Below, piece by piece: positions 13,699 through 20,280 of a stretch of DNA of 26,975 bases. A program made the position numbers and the translations under genes. This DNA is from CAZPRQ01 sp964589415 (lineage in GTDB: Bacteria; Patescibacteriota; Doudnabacteria; UBA920). The number at the start of each line of letters is the position of its first letter. The stretch's first letter is position 1. The notes under the pieces are model-generated. The model did no database searches. It saw only the letters and a program-made list of their open reading frames with translations, and had not been told where the DNA came from. The stretch spans positions 1 to 26,975 of the forward strand of contig CAZPRQ010000014.1 in NCBI GenBank assembly GCA_964589415.1. The letters are read 5' to 3'.

Positions 13699-13788
13699 GG
13701 AGAGATCGCATAGTGGTCGAGTGCGCTCGCTTGGAAAGCGAGTAAACCTTTACCGGTTTCGGGGGTTCGAATCCCCCTCTCTCCGCCA
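13699..13788 (+). tRNA. tRNA-Ser (GGA)
   Basis: Acceptor GGAGAGA pairs with TCTCTCC, then discriminator G and encoded CCA. The anticodon stem CTCGC/GCGAG encloses TTGGAAA with anticodon GGA (reads UCC/UCU). A long variable arm of about 18 nt and the T-arm GGGGG TTCGAAT CCCCC are typical of tRNA-Ser. Just outside the tRNA, TACTGTTG (13689-13696) can pair with CAACAGTA (13787-13794), extending the acceptor stem. Confidence 0.95.
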
Positions 13789-13934
13789 ACAGTAAAAAAT
13801 TACTTGAAACAAAAAACTTTTATCATGGACGCCCGGCCAACAGCGAGACAAGTTGTCAAAACTTTTGGTATTCTAACCATTCCGGTTTTGCTATAAGAAA
13901 ATAAAAAACAAGCCGCACTCAATTCCGGCTTAAA

Positions 13935-13984
13935 TTAAAAAAATGGTGCCGGGACTAGCCAATGAAGGCTCTTGCCCGGCACTT
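13935..13984 (-). terminator. Terminator of the 68-residue membrane protein
   Basis: On the minus strand GTGCCGGG pairs with CCCGGCAC, an inner AGCC/GGCT stem forms, and a T-rich run follows. It begins 10 bp after the stop codon. Confidence 0.8.
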
Positions 13985-13994
13985 TGAATTTTGG

Positions 13995-14201
13995 CTACTC
14001 ATCAAATAATTTACAAAGTTTGTAGCCAAGGTAAACAATCATAGGCGCTCCTAAGGCCAGAGCACTGACACCGAAATGAGTTGCGGCTCGATGACTGTCC
14101 GAGAAACCCGGACCATCATCAACGTGCCAGAGCCAAGGGAGGAACTCCCCATAATAGATGGATGCGCCCCCCAACACTAAGATGATACCAAAAATCTTCA
14201 T
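13995..14201 (-). CDS. Small two-TM membrane protein
   Basis: A 68-residue protein with hydrophobic segments at about 1-17 (KIFGIILVLGGASIYYG) and 45-63 (FGVSALALGAPMIVYLGY), and a polar loop between them (WHVDDGPGFSDSHRAATH) with two histidines and several acidic residues. The family is unknown to me. The ATG at 14201 is chosen because AAAGGGGGG lies just upstream; the frame stays open to a TTG at 14297 without a ribosome site. A good promoter (TTGACA, 17 bp, TAAGAT; 14351-14379) lies about 145 bp before the start, leaving a long structured leader. Confidence 0.65.
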   Translation of the reverse strand: MKIFGIILVLGGASIYYGEFLPWLWHVDDGPGFSDSHRAATHFGVSALALGAPMIVYLGYKLCKLFDE

Positions 14202-14345
14202 TTGCCCCCCTTTGAAGCTTGTAACCGGAAGCTTGGATTTTGCCTGTTTTATGGACAGGCAGTCTTCCGGCAGCAGCAGACAATTTTTCTTTCCCAAAAA
14301 GAAAAACGGCCTATTGCCGCTTAAAGACTTTAATAATTTTTCCCG
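14202..14345 (-). promoter_or_regulatory. Structured 5' leader with attenuator-like hairpins
   Basis: Between the promoter and the start codon the minus strand forms CGGC/GCCG followed by TTTTTCTTTTT (a terminator-like hairpin), then CCGGAAG/CTTCCGG enclosing GCCTGT/ACAGGC, then the ribosome site. This order (hairpin with T-run, second hairpin, Shine-Dalgarno) is typical of leader regulation, but no known riboswitch is recognised. Confidence 0.4.
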
Positions 14346-14350
14346 CGTGT

Positions 14351-14379
14351 ATCTTACTCTTTTTTTTGTCTCTTGTCAA
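14351..14379 (-). promoter_or_regulatory. Sigma-70 promoter of the 68-residue gene
   Basis: Minus-strand TTGACA (14374-14379) and TAAGAT (14351-14356), spacer exactly 17 bp. Confidence 0.7.
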
Positions 14380-14415
14380 GACTCTGAGCATTGACAAGGG
14401 GTTCGCCACCTTTAC

Positions 14416-15159
14416 CTATAACATATGTGCCCCTTGCCATGCCAGCTCAAAAACGATCTTTTGGCTATCTGCAATGTCCTGGCTTTCAATTATTACACCT
14501 GCCTGCTCACGAAAAGAAAAAACCGCAACTTTGTCATCGTATATATTTATCTCATTTGTCATTTTAAATTTATCTTTCGGCAACAGGACTATTTCCCTCA
14601 TTTGAGATTGATTTAGTTTCGCAAAAGCTTGGGACTCAAGTGTTGAAGGTACAATCCCCCTCACGCGAATTTTTCTTTTTATCCTTTCCTTAATATAACT
14701 GTCTATAAACTTCCGGCTTAAACCCGTAAAAATTTCATCAATTGATCCATAGCCAACTATGGTTTCTTTGGCTTTTAAAGATTCCAAATACATGGCCTTA
14801 AGCCCTTCAATTCCGTGATAAAACCTAACACGGGGTTTTTTCCGGCCTTTGTTATGAACCAATTGCAGCTGGGGGAGCAGGCGGGCAAACGCATCCTGTC
14901 TGGTTTTATATAAGTTAAAAATGGTTTCCGGATCTTCCGCCACATAATAATTCTTTTTGCCGCGCGCCAAAACCGAAAACAGCCCTCGTTTTTCCAAGTC
15001 TTCAATGAGTCGATAAACCGTAGGGCGCTTAATATTGGCTGCTTTGGCTATATCCTTTACAGCTGCCTCACCCAATTCCAAACCTGCCAAGTAAACCATG
15101 GACTCTTTTTCATTTAAACCAATATGTTTTAAATTCTCGAGCAATTCCGCACTTTGCAT
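14416..15159 (-). CDS. TrmB-family transcriptional regulator, copy 1
   Basis: A 247-residue regulator. The N-terminal winged helix-turn-helix (about residues 8-75: LKHIGLNEKESMVYLAGL, then VKDIAKAANIKRPTVYRLIEDLEKRGL) matches the TrmB type common in archaea and CPR. A short coiled segment follows, then a C-terminal ligand-domain-like part (PRVRFYHGIEGLKAMYLESL, then NEINIYDDKVAVFSF). The effector is unknown; archaeal relatives sense sugars. It has only distant similarity to copy 2 (19275-20039). A TTACTAGTAA palindrome (15224-15233) lies about 65 bp upstream and may be its operator or that of the divergent gene at 15309. Confidence 0.85.
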   Translation of the reverse strand: MQSAELLENLKHIGLNEKESMVYLAGLELGEAAVKDIAKAANIKRPTVYRLIEDLEKRGLFSVLARGKKNYYVAEDPETIFNLYKTRQDAFARLLPQLQLVHNKGRKKPRVRFYHGIEGLKAMYLESLKAKETIVGYGSIDEIFTGLSRKFIDSYIKERIKRKIRVRGIVPSTLESQAFAKLNQSQMREIVLLPKDKFKMTNEINIYDDKVAVFSFREQAGVIIESQDIADSQKIVFELAWQGAHML

Positions 15160-15223
15160 ATTTGTTCATTATTTGGACAACAATTATATTCATATAATAG
15201 CTTATTTAAGCAAAATTGTCAAT

Positions 15224-15233
15224 TTACTAGTAA
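15224..15233. promoter_or_regulatory. Palindrome in the divergent promoter region
   Basis: TTACTAGTAA lies between the divergent TrmB gene (start 15159) and the 107-residue gene (start 15309). It shares half-sites TTACTA/TAGTAA with the longer palindrome before pyruvate kinase (16775-16790). Confidence 0.35.
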
Positions 15234-15249
15234 TTTTTGTAATAAATAA

Positions 15250-15279
15250 TAGACATATACTTAATAATTTTGATACTAT
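15250..15279 (+). promoter_or_regulatory. Promoter of the 107-residue gene
   Basis: TAGACA (15250-15255) and TACTAT (15274-15279), spacer 18 bp, about 30 bp before the start codon. Confidence 0.45.
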
Positions 15280-15308
15280 AGCTGGTTCCAAAAGGAGGAA
15301 CAAAAATT

Positions 15309-15632
15309 ATGTGGTTCGACCTACAAGTTTTCGTCACCCGGGACAAAGAAGATAAGGACAATTCAAGGATCTTCTTGCCTCTGGATCTCCCAGACTGGCA
15401 AAAGACAATAACCGAAGACGTGGAAAGTTGGGGTATGTACTGCATCCGTATTCAGAACAACCCCGAAGCAGCCGACGGACGGGAAAGCTTGGTGGTGCAA
15501 ATCCTCCCTACTGCGGAAGATGCGTATGCGAAGCAGGGACAATATTTCGGTTTTTCGATGAAGCAAGAGGAGGCAACGCAGTTTGCGCAAGCCTTGATGT
15601 TTGCAGCAAATCAATTAAACGTGGGGGCTTAA
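15309..15632 (+). CDS. Unrecognised 107-residue protein
   Basis: The family is unknown to me. AAAGGAGG lies about 11 nt before the ATG and a strong terminator follows, so it is a complete single-gene unit. The protein is acidic and soluble-looking, with alternating strands (WFDLQVFVTRDK, MYCIRIQNN, SLVVQILPT) and a C-terminal helix (EEATQFAQALMFAANQL). It is transcribed divergently from TrmB copy 1 and may be under that regulator's control; this rests on position only. Confidence 0.7.
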   Translation: MWFDLQVFVTRDKEDKDNSRIFLPLDLPDWQKTITEDVESWGMYCIRIQNNPEAADGRESLVVQILPTAEDAYAKQGQYFGFSMKQEEATQFAQALMFAANQLNVGA

Positions 15633-15662
15633 CAAACGACGCTGGTTTCTACGGTAAGCCAA

Positions 15663-15701
15663 AACCACCAGGCCACATAATGGTCTGGTGGTTATTTTTT
15701 T
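15663..15701 (+). terminator. Terminator of the 107-residue gene
   Basis: AACCACCAG pairs with CTGGTGGTT, extended by GCCA/TGGT, followed by ATTTTTTT. It also separates this gene from the convergent pyruvate kinase gene. Confidence 0.85.
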
Positions 15702-15733
15702 AAAATCTCTAATCTTTAAACTTTAATCTAAAA

Positions 15734-16750
15734 TTACAGCCTATATCTCTTCACATACGGGGACTTTTCCACCACGTCAATAATTTCCTGCATTTGCTTG
15801 ACCGCCTGGATTGGAAACTTTCCAAACGCCGACTCACCGGAAAGCATAACATAATTGGCGCCTTCCATAACCGCGTTAGCCACATCCGAAACTTCCGCCC
15901 TTGTGGGCCTGGGCTGCTCTATCATGGAATTTAACATTTGAGTCGCCACAATAACAGGCTTATGCACAAGCCGGCACTTGTGTACTATCATTTTTTCTAT
16001 TACCGGCACGTGGCTGGCCGGCATTTCCACGCCCAAATCCCCGCGGGCGACCATAACCCAGTCCGTAGCCCGCAAAATTGCCGGAAAATTTCTTATACCC
16101 TCCGGCTTTTCCATTTTTACCACCGCTTTGGGAATTTTAAAACCTTTGGGCAAGTAAGTTTCAATAAGTTTTTTCAAACCCTTTACATCTTGCGCTTTTC
16201 GCACGAAAGAAATGGCAACCAAATCCAAATTTTTTGTTAGACCAAATTTTAAATCTTCAATATCTTTTTTGGTAAGACTCGGAATATCCAGCTCGGTATG
16301 CGGTAAATTTACACCTTTGCGGTTTTGAATAACCCCACCATTTACGACCGAACAAAAAACCAATCCGCCGCTAACCTTTTTTACCTTTAACTCAATAAGA
16401 CCATCTTCTATAAGCACGGCGTGGCCAGGCTTAATGCTTTTGGCTATATCCAAGTCAATCTTAAAATCTTTACCAATTACCACTTCTTGGCCGTTTTTTA
16501 CCAATAGAGGCTTTTTCAAATCTTTCACGCGGATTTTCGGCCCCTGGAGATCCTGCATAAGTAAAACAGGAATATTCAGTTTCTTGGAAACTTCACGAAT
16601 ATTTTCTATAAGCAAAGAATGGTTTTCATAAGTACCATGAGAAAAATTTAATCGCGCCACTCTCATACCATTTTGTATCATTTTGGTAAGCACGCTTTTA
16701 TCTTGCGAAGCCGGGCCAATAGTGCAAATAATTTTAGTTTTTATAATCAT
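15734..16750 (-). CDS. pyk: Pyruvate kinase, short form without the C-terminal domain
   Basis: Converts phosphoenolpyruvate and ADP to pyruvate and ATP. It has KTKIICTIGPAS (residues 4-15), the MRVARLNFSHGT substrate motif, DLQGPKIRV, a B domain (about 70-150), FVRKAQDV, the lysine segment VVKMEKPEGIRNF (usually K-I-E-N), WVMVARGDLGVE and ATQMLNSMIEQPRPTRAEVSDVANAVMEGANYVMLSGESA. At 338 residues it ends right after the barrel; the ~130-residue allosteric C-terminal domain of typical enzymes is absent, so effector control should differ. TATATT lies only ~8 nt before the ATG, suggesting a leaderless mRNA, and a perfect palindrome (16775-16790) overlaps the -35 area. Confidence 0.95.
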   Translation of the reverse strand: MIIKTKIICTIGPASQDKSVLTKMIQNGMRVARLNFSHGTYENHSLLIENIREVSKKLNIPVLLMQDLQGPKIRVKDLKKPLLVKNGQEVVIGKDFKIDLDIAKSIKPGHAVLIEDGLIELKVKKVSGGLVFCSVVNGGVIQNRKGVNLPHTELDIPSLTKKDIEDLKFGLTKNLDLVAISFVRKAQDVKGLKKLIETYLPKGFKIPKAVVKMEKPEGIRNFPAILRATDWVMVARGDLGVEMPASHVPVIEKMIVHKCRLVHKPVIVATQMLNSMIEQPRPTRAEVSDVANAVMEGANYVMLSGESAFGKFPIQAVKQMQEIIDVVEKSPYVKRYRL

Positions 16751-16774
16751 ACATAATATACAATTAATCGGTAC

Positions 16775-16790
16775 TTACTAATATTAGTAA
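16775..16790. promoter_or_regulatory. Operator-like palindrome at the pyruvate kinase promoter
   Basis: TTACTAATATTAGTAA is a perfect 16-bp palindrome 25 bp upstream of the pyk start codon, over the likely -35. One of the two TrmB-like regulators nearby is a plausible ligand-responsive binder; that link is inferred. Confidence 0.6.
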
Positions 16791-16828
16791 ATATATTACA
16801 TTACTGCAAACTCTCTCTACATCCACCA

Positions 16829-16875
16829 GCTAACAAGGGAAATTCTTGCTTTTAGCAAGGATTCCCCTTGTTAGC
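16829..16875. terminator. Long hairpin between endoQ and pyruvate kinase
   Basis: GCTAACAAGGG pairs with CCCTTGTTAGC, and the inner TTCTTGCT with AGCAAGGA, giving a 47-nt near-perfect stem-loop 9 bp past the endoQ stop. No T-run follows, so it may stabilise the mRNA end rather than terminate. Confidence 0.55.
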
Positions 16876-16884
16876 AATATACCC

Positions 16885-18228
16885 TTAAAATAATCCTGTC
16901 CGTTTATGTTTAACAAAAATTTTTTCCCTCTCCATTTCGCTAAATATTTCAATCTTCCCAAACACTCCATCGTATCCGCCTTCGAGTTTAACCTTACCTT
17001 CGCGGACGCGGATTACGGCTTGTCCGATTGCCGGAGTGCTAATTTTGGAAATTTCATCTTCAGATAAATCCAGAAGGATATCAAACTCTGTTGCCCGTTT
17101 CTGCTCACTGCCCACTAACCACTGCTCACTTGTCATTTGTTCATACATCTCCACAACTTTTTTGCTCTGAGTCCCCACGCCCAAGGTGTCAGCAATTATC
17201 TCTTCAAGCGGAATAACGCTTCTAAATGGCACGGCTGATTTCGGAATATACCCGTGTTCGCGGTCCGCGAGTTCAGCCACGCGATTTAATACCCCCACCA
17301 ATAATTTTTTACCACAGACCGGGCATATGCCGCCCAGCTTTTTTGTTTGCGCAGGCAAGCAGGAAAATTTACAGTCTCTGTGTCCGTCCAAATGATACTT
17401 TCCTTCCTCGGGGAAAAACTCCAGTGTACACACGAATTCACGCGGATTTTTATTGCGTATAACACGGATAATCTCAGAGTAGGATAATTTTTTCTCGTCG
17501 ATTTCAAACACATTTGCTTCCCTGCCAATCTTACGCAAAGAGTGAGCGTCACTATTAGATACCAACGAATACTTATCCAAATTCGATATTTGCCAATTCA
17601 TTTTAGGATCGCTAGACAATCCCGTTTCTATGGCAAAAATGTACTTTGCCTGGTCGCCAAAAGTTTCCTCTATTGAGTTAAAACCAGACAACGAACCAAA
17701 TACGCCAAAGTGCGGTGTCCAAACGTGAGCCGGAATTACAACCGACAGCGGATCTGCGTCCATAACAATTTTAACCAAATCGTCGCAATGCACGCCCATA
17801 ATCGGCCGACCGTCGGACCTCAAATTTGCCCCGGCCTTTTCCAAGCCAGCAATAATACGATCCGCGGCCGCAAAATTTGGCGCCAGAATCATATTGTGCA
17901 CCCGCCGCACCTTGTCGCCCTGCTTATAGATGCTGGATACCTCGCCGGTTACCATAAAATAAGCTTCGGATGAACGGCCCTCCTTCGCCAAGGCTTCGGA
18001 GGGCGGCCTGGAATTTTGCTTGTTATTACGAAGTTGATAAAGACCGCCCTTTGTTTCTTCAAGTTCCTGTTTAAGAATATTAAGCCAGGCCGGATGCGTA
18101 AAATCCCCGGTGCCAATCACACCAATGCCTTTTTTGTCAGCCCACAACCCAATACTTTTGGGGCTTAAATCTTGGGAACAAGCCCTGCTATACTTTGAAT
18201 GAATTTGAAGATCGGCAATAATTCTCAT
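16885..18228 (-). CDS. Endonuclease Q (PHP-domain DNA repair nuclease)
   Basis: A 447-residue COG1379/EndoQ-type protein; family members nick DNA 5' of uracil, hypoxanthine and abasic sites. The PHP metal motifs are IADLQIHSKYSRACS (residues 4-18; typical is DLHIHS, here Q replaces H), GTGDFTHPAWL, HVWTPHFGVFGS and VSNSDAHSL. A zinc-ribbon-like segment follows (CKFSCLPA and CPVCGKK, about 290-315), then the C-terminal domain (RVAELADREHGYIP to YDGVFGKIEIF). Two oddities look like repeat insertions: a palindrome-encoded RPPSEALAKEGRSSEA at about residues 75-90, and a heptamer run encoding MTSEQWLVGSEQK near 365-378. It ends 7 bp from the glmU-like gene upstream and is probably co-transcribed with it. 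Confidence 0.9.
   Translation of the reverse strand: MRIIADLQIHSKYSRACSQDLSPKSIGLWADKKGIGVIGTGDFTHPAWLNILKQELEETKGGLYQLRNNKQNSRPPSEALAKEGRSSEAYFMVTGEVSSIYKQGDKVRRVHNMILAPNFAAADRIIAGLEKAGANLRSDGRPIMGVHCDDLVKIVMDADPLSVVIPAHVWTPHFGVFGSLSGFNSIEETFGDQAKYIFAIETGLSSDPKMNWQISNLDKYSLVSNSDAHSLRKIGREANVFEIDEKKLSYSEIIRVIRNKNPREFVCTLEFFPEEGKYHLDGHRDCKFSCLPAQTKKLGGICPVCGKKLLVGVLNRVAELADREHGYIPKSAVPFRSVIPLEEIIADTLGVGTQSKKVVEMYEQMTSEQWLVGSEQKRATEFDILLDLSEDEISKISTPAIGQAVIRVREGKVKLEGGYDGVFGKIEIFSEMEREKIFVKHKRTGLF
17101..17135. repeat. Heptanucleotide tandem repeat inside endoQ
   Basis: On the plus strand five 7-bp units read CTGCTCA, CTGCCCA, CTAACCA, CTGCTCA, CTTGTCA, with the first base shared across units as CT. 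Similar units build the hairpin in the 23S rRNA gene (26798-26868). Heptamers are not multiples of 3, so the reading frame shifts through the repeat; five units plus the flank keep the gene open. Confidence 0.75.
17976..18007. repeat. In-frame palindrome inside endoQ
   Basis: GCCCTCC pairs with GGAGGGC around a loop containing TTCGCCAAGGC, flanked by GGCC. On the coding strand it encodes PPSEALAKEG, a segment foreign to the EndoQ family, between a normal strand (GGLYQLRNN) and YFMVTGEVSSIY. Confidence 0.7.
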
Positions 18229-18235
18229 ATTGTGC

Positions 18236-18973
18236 TTAAATTAAATTCTCCGCTATAACCAATTGTTCCAGCGTATTTATTCCCAAAACTTCCTTGGGTT
18301 CAATTGGCAAACTATGCACGCGCTTTTTGTCTTTTATGGCCAGTTCTACCATATCGGTCAAATAATATTCGCCCTGACTATTTTTATTTTTCAGCTCTCG
18401 GATATTTTGAAACAGCCAAGTAGTATTAAACACGTAAATGCCGGGGTTAACTTCCCGCACTTGCTTTTCCTTATCGCTTGCGTCTTTATATTCCGTAATT
18501 TTTACAATATTTTCGTTATGATCCCGAATTATCCTGCCATAATTATTTAAACTCGCCAGTTCAGCGTTAAAATTTGGAGCCAGCGACGTAAACATAGAAA
18601 GCTCTGACTGCTTTGCCTGATGCAGCTGCAAAAGTTTTTTTATGCTTTCTGCTTTTATAAACGGCATATCGCCATACAGTACCAAAATATTTTCGGCATA
18701 AATTTTAGACTTCGCACTCATAACCGCGTGTCCTGTGCCTAACTGTCTTTCCTGCAAAGCATAGTCATATCCCTCACCCAGTACCGCCATAACATCCTTA
18801 TACCGAAAACCAACCACAATTAATGGCTTGGCCAATTGGTTTATTTTTGCCACTTCTTCGAGCAAATGCAAAATAAGCGGTTTATTTTTTAACATAACCA
18901 GAACTTTAGGAGTTTCGCCATTCCCCATGCGCGTACCCTGTCCGGCAGCTAAAATAACTATTTGATTTCTCAT
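18236..18973 (-). CDS. GlmU-type nucleotidyltransferase, N-terminal domain only
   Basis: About 245 residues, starting at the ATG (18973) that begins the Rossmann core; the frame is open 15 codons further upstream, but the family signature begins at RNQIVILAAGQGTRMG. Motifs are LAAGQGTRMG with downstream PKVL, LQERQLGTGHAV, LYGDMPFI, NNYGRIIRD and VREVNPGIYVF, all matching the UTP:N-acetylglucosamine-1-phosphate uridylyltransferase half of GlmU. The left-handed beta-helix acetyltransferase half is absent, so it probably makes UDP-GlcNAc or another NDP-sugar from a ready-made sugar phosphate. It lies 7 bp upstream of endoQ on the same strand. Confidence 0.88.
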   Translation of the reverse strand: MRNQIVILAAGQGTRMGNGETPKVLVMLKNKPLILHLLEEVAKINQLAKPLIVVGFRYKDVMAVLGEGYDYALQERQLGTGHAVMSAKSKIYAENILVLYGDMPFIKAESIKKLLQLHQAKQSELSMFTSLAPNFNAELASLNNYGRIIRDHNENIVKITEYKDASDKEKQVREVNPGIYVFNTTWLFQNIRELKNKNSQGEYYLTDMVELAIKDKKRVHSLPIEPKEVLGINTLEQLVIAENLI

Positions 18974-19024
18974 AACAGAATAATCTATAAATATAATATT
19001 TCCTTGCGTTTTAAACATAAGTGA

Positions 19025-19056
19025 AATGACCGCGTACTATGAGCACTCGGTCATTA
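19025..19056 (-). terminator. Hairpin after the zinc-ribbon gene
   Basis: AATGACCG pairs with CGGTCATT around a ~15-nt loop, overlapping the stop codon of the 46-residue gene. The T-run is weak. Confidence 0.5.
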
Positions 19057-19194
19057 AGCCTTGCTCTTTCTGCATGGCTTGTCGTTTGGCGGATTTACTT
19101 TAACGCGATTGTAAGGCGAGAGCCTAACCTGACATGGCTGGCATAACGACTTACCAGCGACACTAACGTTTTTCCCGCACAAATAACATTTCAT
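19054..19194 (-). CDS. 46-residue zinc-ribbon protein
   Basis: Too short for routine calling but well supported: AAGGAGGG lies 5 nt before the ATG at 19194, followed by 46 sense codons and TAA. It begins MKCYLCGKNVSVAGKSLCQPCQ, so two CxxC pairs spaced 11 residues apart form a probable zinc knuckle or ribbon, followed by a basic tail with one more cysteine (KPCRKSKA). It lies between TrmB copy 2 and the glmU-like gene on the same strand. Function is unknown; small zinc ribbons of this size often bind RNA, DNA or ribosomes. Confidence 0.72.
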   Translation of the reverse strand: MKCYLCGKNVSVAGKSLCQPCQVRLSPYNRVKVNPPNDKPCRKSKA

Positions 19195-19274
19195 TTAAAC
19201 CCTCCTTGCGCGAATGGAAATATATTTTTTACCTGAAAATTTTAACTGAACTGACATATGTTATAGTAATATTT

Positions 19275-20039
19275 TTAAAGCTTGCCCCATAAAAATTCAA
19301 ATATCAGCTTCTGGGTTTCATAAATTTCGGGGTTTTCCACCACCACGCCCACAGGCTGTCCGCCGCTGTCCAAAGAAACATGAGCTACCTTGCCTGCGTA
19401 AATTATTTCGTAAGTAGCTTTCAATTCGCTTCCACCGACAGCAAATAATCCTTGGGTCGGCATCCATTTTCGCTCATCCAACCCTATAAGCTGGCCGCCT
19501 TCACCTAGGGCAACAGTGCGAACGCTAATTTTCTTTTTAATTCTATTCTGGCTGAAGTCCGGCATGGCTTCATAGACATTTTTTCTAACATTGGAGGAAG
19601 AATATACCCTGTATTGCTTATCCTGACTTTTACCTACGCAGTCCAAAACGTCTTCCAGAATTTGCCGAATACCCTTCAAGCCTTCATACATTTTTACCGC
19701 GGGCTTTCCCCCTTGCCGTTCAAACAACAATTTCATTTCGGGCATACTCTCTTCTATTTGCCTCTCCAGTTTATTTAGCTCTTCTTTTTTCCCCTGCAAA
19801 GCAGACAAAAGCTTTTCCGGCGACTCGGCCGCAAAATACTGATGACTGTCTTTATCGTAATAGCTCACCAAACCATGGCCAATAAGCGATTTTAATATGT
19901 CATATGTTGTTCCCCTGTTAACGCCGCTTTTGTGCGCAAGCATTCGCACCGGGGAAGGCCCCAATTCAATAAGCGATGTAAACACCGCGATTTCTTTTTC
20001 CGAAAGGCCAAATTGTTTTAAAATGGAATGAATATGCAT
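19275..20039 (-). CDS. TrmB-family transcriptional regulator, copy 2
   Basis: A 254-residue regulator with an N-terminal winged helix-turn-helix (ILKQFGLSEKEIAVFTSLIELG, then VRMLAHKSGVNRGTTYDILKSLIGHGLV), a helical linker that may dimerise (about residues 75-105, KKEELNKLERQIEESMPEM), and a C-terminal domain starting KPAVKMYEGLKGIRQILEDVL that continues to a beta-rich end (TYEIIYAGKVAHVSLDSGG). It has the same architecture as copy 1. A perfect palindrome (20070-20086) lies 31 bp before the start and suggests autoregulation. Confidence 0.85.
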   Translation of the reverse strand: MHIHSILKQFGLSEKEIAVFTSLIELGPSPVRMLAHKSGVNRGTTYDILKSLIGHGLVSYYDKDSHQYFAAESPEKLLSALQGKKEELNKLERQIEESMPEMKLLFERQGGKPAVKMYEGLKGIRQILEDVLDCVGKSQDKQYRVYSSSNVRKNVYEAMPDFSQNRIKKKISVRTVALGEGGQLIGLDERKWMPTQGLFAVGGSELKATYEIIYAGKVAHVSLDSGGQPVGVVVENPEIYETQKLIFEFLWGKL

Positions 20040-20069
20040 TTTACGTAAAGTCTATTAGTGGCATTAACT

Positions 20070-20086
20070 CATTGTAAATTACAATG
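20070..20086. promoter_or_regulatory. Operator-like palindrome upstream of TrmB copy 2
   Basis: CATTGTAAATTACAATG is a perfect 17-bp palindrome with a central A. It sits between the regulator start (20039) and the opposing promoter of the rod-shaped RNA (TATAAA near 20119), so it could control both. Confidence 0.6.
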
Positions 20087-20135
20087 ACCTAATAAATTTA
20101 AATGAATATATTTTTGCTATAAAAGACAAAAGGGA

Positions 20136-20280
20136 GACCAGCAGAGAGAGGGGGTAAAAGATTTATGATTTAGTTGGAAGGACGGGGTGTTATAAAGTAC
20201 GAAGAGTACGAGGAATGGCGGGAGTTTTTATAAACCGTCTTCTAACTGTCATAAATCTTTCACATTTCTCTCTGCTGGTC
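20136..20280 (+). ncRNA. Candidate 145-nt rod-shaped structured RNA
   Basis: The whole stretch folds by eye into one long hairpin: GACCAGCAGAGAGA with TCTCTGCTGGTC, an internal loop, AAAGATTTATGA with TCATAAATCTTT, AGTTGGAAGGACGG with CCGTCTTCTAACT (one bulge), TTATAAA with TTTATAA, and an apical GTAC/GTAC hairpin. TGCTATAAA lies about 20 bp before the left arm, so plus-strand transcription is favoured, but the opposite strand has a T-rich tail after the stem and cannot be excluded. The rod with an internal bubble recalls 6S RNA in size and shape, with no sequence match I can confirm. It could also be a palindromic mobile repeat. Confidence 0.55.

Noticed and set aside
17101..17135. CRISPR array
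   Set aside because: The units are 7 bp tandem repeats without spacers, and no cas gene is present in the window.
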